The position numbers and the translations under genes were made by a program. The notes under the pieces were generated by a model that saw only the letters and a list, made by a program, of their open reading frames with translations, was not told the DNA's origin and searched no databases. A stretch of 64,000 nt of DNA from Warburgia ugandensis (Eukaryota; Streptophyta; Magnoliopsida; Canellales; Canellaceae), in contig CP141136.1 of the NCBI GenBank assembly GCA_035236585.1, positions 33,812,949-33,876,948 on the forward strand. The letters are read 5' to 3'. Below, piece after piece: positions 63,330 through 64,000 of the stretch (position 1 is the first letter of the stretch; the number at the start of each line of letters is the position of its first letter).

Positions 63330-64000
63330 GGTAGCTTAAGAAGTAGTGCTAGCAAGACAAATAAATTGTTGGAACAATTTCGAAGGATGGTTCCAGCATT
63401 TTCTAGAAAAGGTGAACCATAAGCAACAGAGGAATGGATATACCAGGTTGTGAAAGCCTTTGGATCCATGGAAATTCCAAAAGCGAAGAAGGTGAAGATT
63501 GCAACTTTTATCAATATAGGAGAAGCTGCATTCTAGTGACAGACAGTGCAAAAGACTTATTTTCCTCACTTCAATGGTATTATATGTAAAGATTTTTAGA
63601 AGGTATGCTATGACAAATACTTTCCTCCTCATAGGCAGGCAAGAATGGAAAGAGAATTTTTTAATTTTCAATAAGGAGATCATACAATGTTGTAGTAGGA
63701 GAATAAGTTCATGTAGCAAAGAAGCTTTGCACCAAATATTTACACCTAAGATAAGAAAACAGAAAAAAGATTCGTTCAAGGTTTACACCCAAGATTGAGG
63801 AGCTAGGTCTTAGGGACTCAGCCTACTACTGTAGCAAGAGCAATGGAAATGGACACTATTTTTGAAGAAGAATTCTTTCAAAATCAAACAAAGCAGTGAG
63901 ATCAAGAGAAATACAGTACTGTTATAGGATGCTTAGGCAGGGCTAAGCACCCTTCTTCTTCTTCACTGGGGTCACATAGACAACAGGGACCGCACGCTGT
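63330..64000 (+). pseudogene. gag remnant of element H, cut by the window end
   Basis: Capsid protein of a chromovirus-type Ty3/gypsy element. One frame (for example codon 63468) reads LLEQFRRMVPAFSRKGEP, EEWIYQVVKAFGSMEIP, KVKIATFINIGEAAF, YDKYFPPHRQARMEREF, RFVQGLHPRLRS and VARAMEMDTIFEEEF. This is the standard capsid order, similar to the gag of element C. Stops occur at 63420 (TAA), 63534 (TAG), 63537 (TGA) and several later places, but the frame is kept. The TAG-TGA pair replaces the two tryptophans usual at that place. The gene continues beyond the window, so its pol state is unknown. Confidence 0.82.

Overview
The window is plant nuclear DNA that consists almost entirely of transposable elements. 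I find no intact host gene, rRNA or tRNA, no operon and no CRISPR. Evidence for a plant is the set of LTR retrotransposons with plant-type primer sites (initiator-tRNA-Met type and tRNA-Asp type), Athila-like and chromodomain-bearing Ty3/gypsy proteins, and a fragment of the plastid gene ndhG. A flowering plant is most likely. The density of nested insertions suggests heterochromatin, but the species cannot be told from the sequence.

Layout. (1) Element A (357-9800, minus strand, target duplication AGTAT) is a long coding-free LTR element in unidentified AT-rich DNA (1-356 and 9806-11982). (2) A solo-LTR-like unit J (11983-17159) is split by solo LTR E (13288-16784, duplication TTTAT). (3) F (17327-49002, plus strand, duplication AAAAG) is a decayed Athila-like element. 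It has been hit twice: coding-free element B (18187-27059, duplication TAGCC) lies in its 5' LTR, and chromovirus C (33056-42784, minus strand) lies inside its reverse transcriptase. (4) An LTR-like stretch (49008-50376), whose end and gag continue at 62970-64000 (element H, plus strand), is split by a solo-LTR-like unit G (50377-62969). G contains a plastid ndhG fragment, itself cut by solo LTR D (51064-53724, duplication ATGAC), and a rearranged Athila-like element I (55089-60792).

Relationships. A, B, C, D, E and G share LTR ends of the type TGTGAC-gacccgggtttt ... attaca. B and C also share the polypurine tract and the start of the internal region next to it, so C looks like a former autonomous partner of the coding-free elements. 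C keeps gag, protease, reverse transcriptase, RNase H, integrase and chromodomain in one reading frame, broken by ten stop codons and no frameshift; most of the stops look like C-to-T decay of methylated cytosines. F is older and has lost catalytic residues and whole domains. H retains only part of gag inside the window.

The short open frames scattered over the LTRs and microsatellites have no family features and are not called as genes. Most homology statements rest on reading by eye and on knowledge of the families; no alignment or database search was run.
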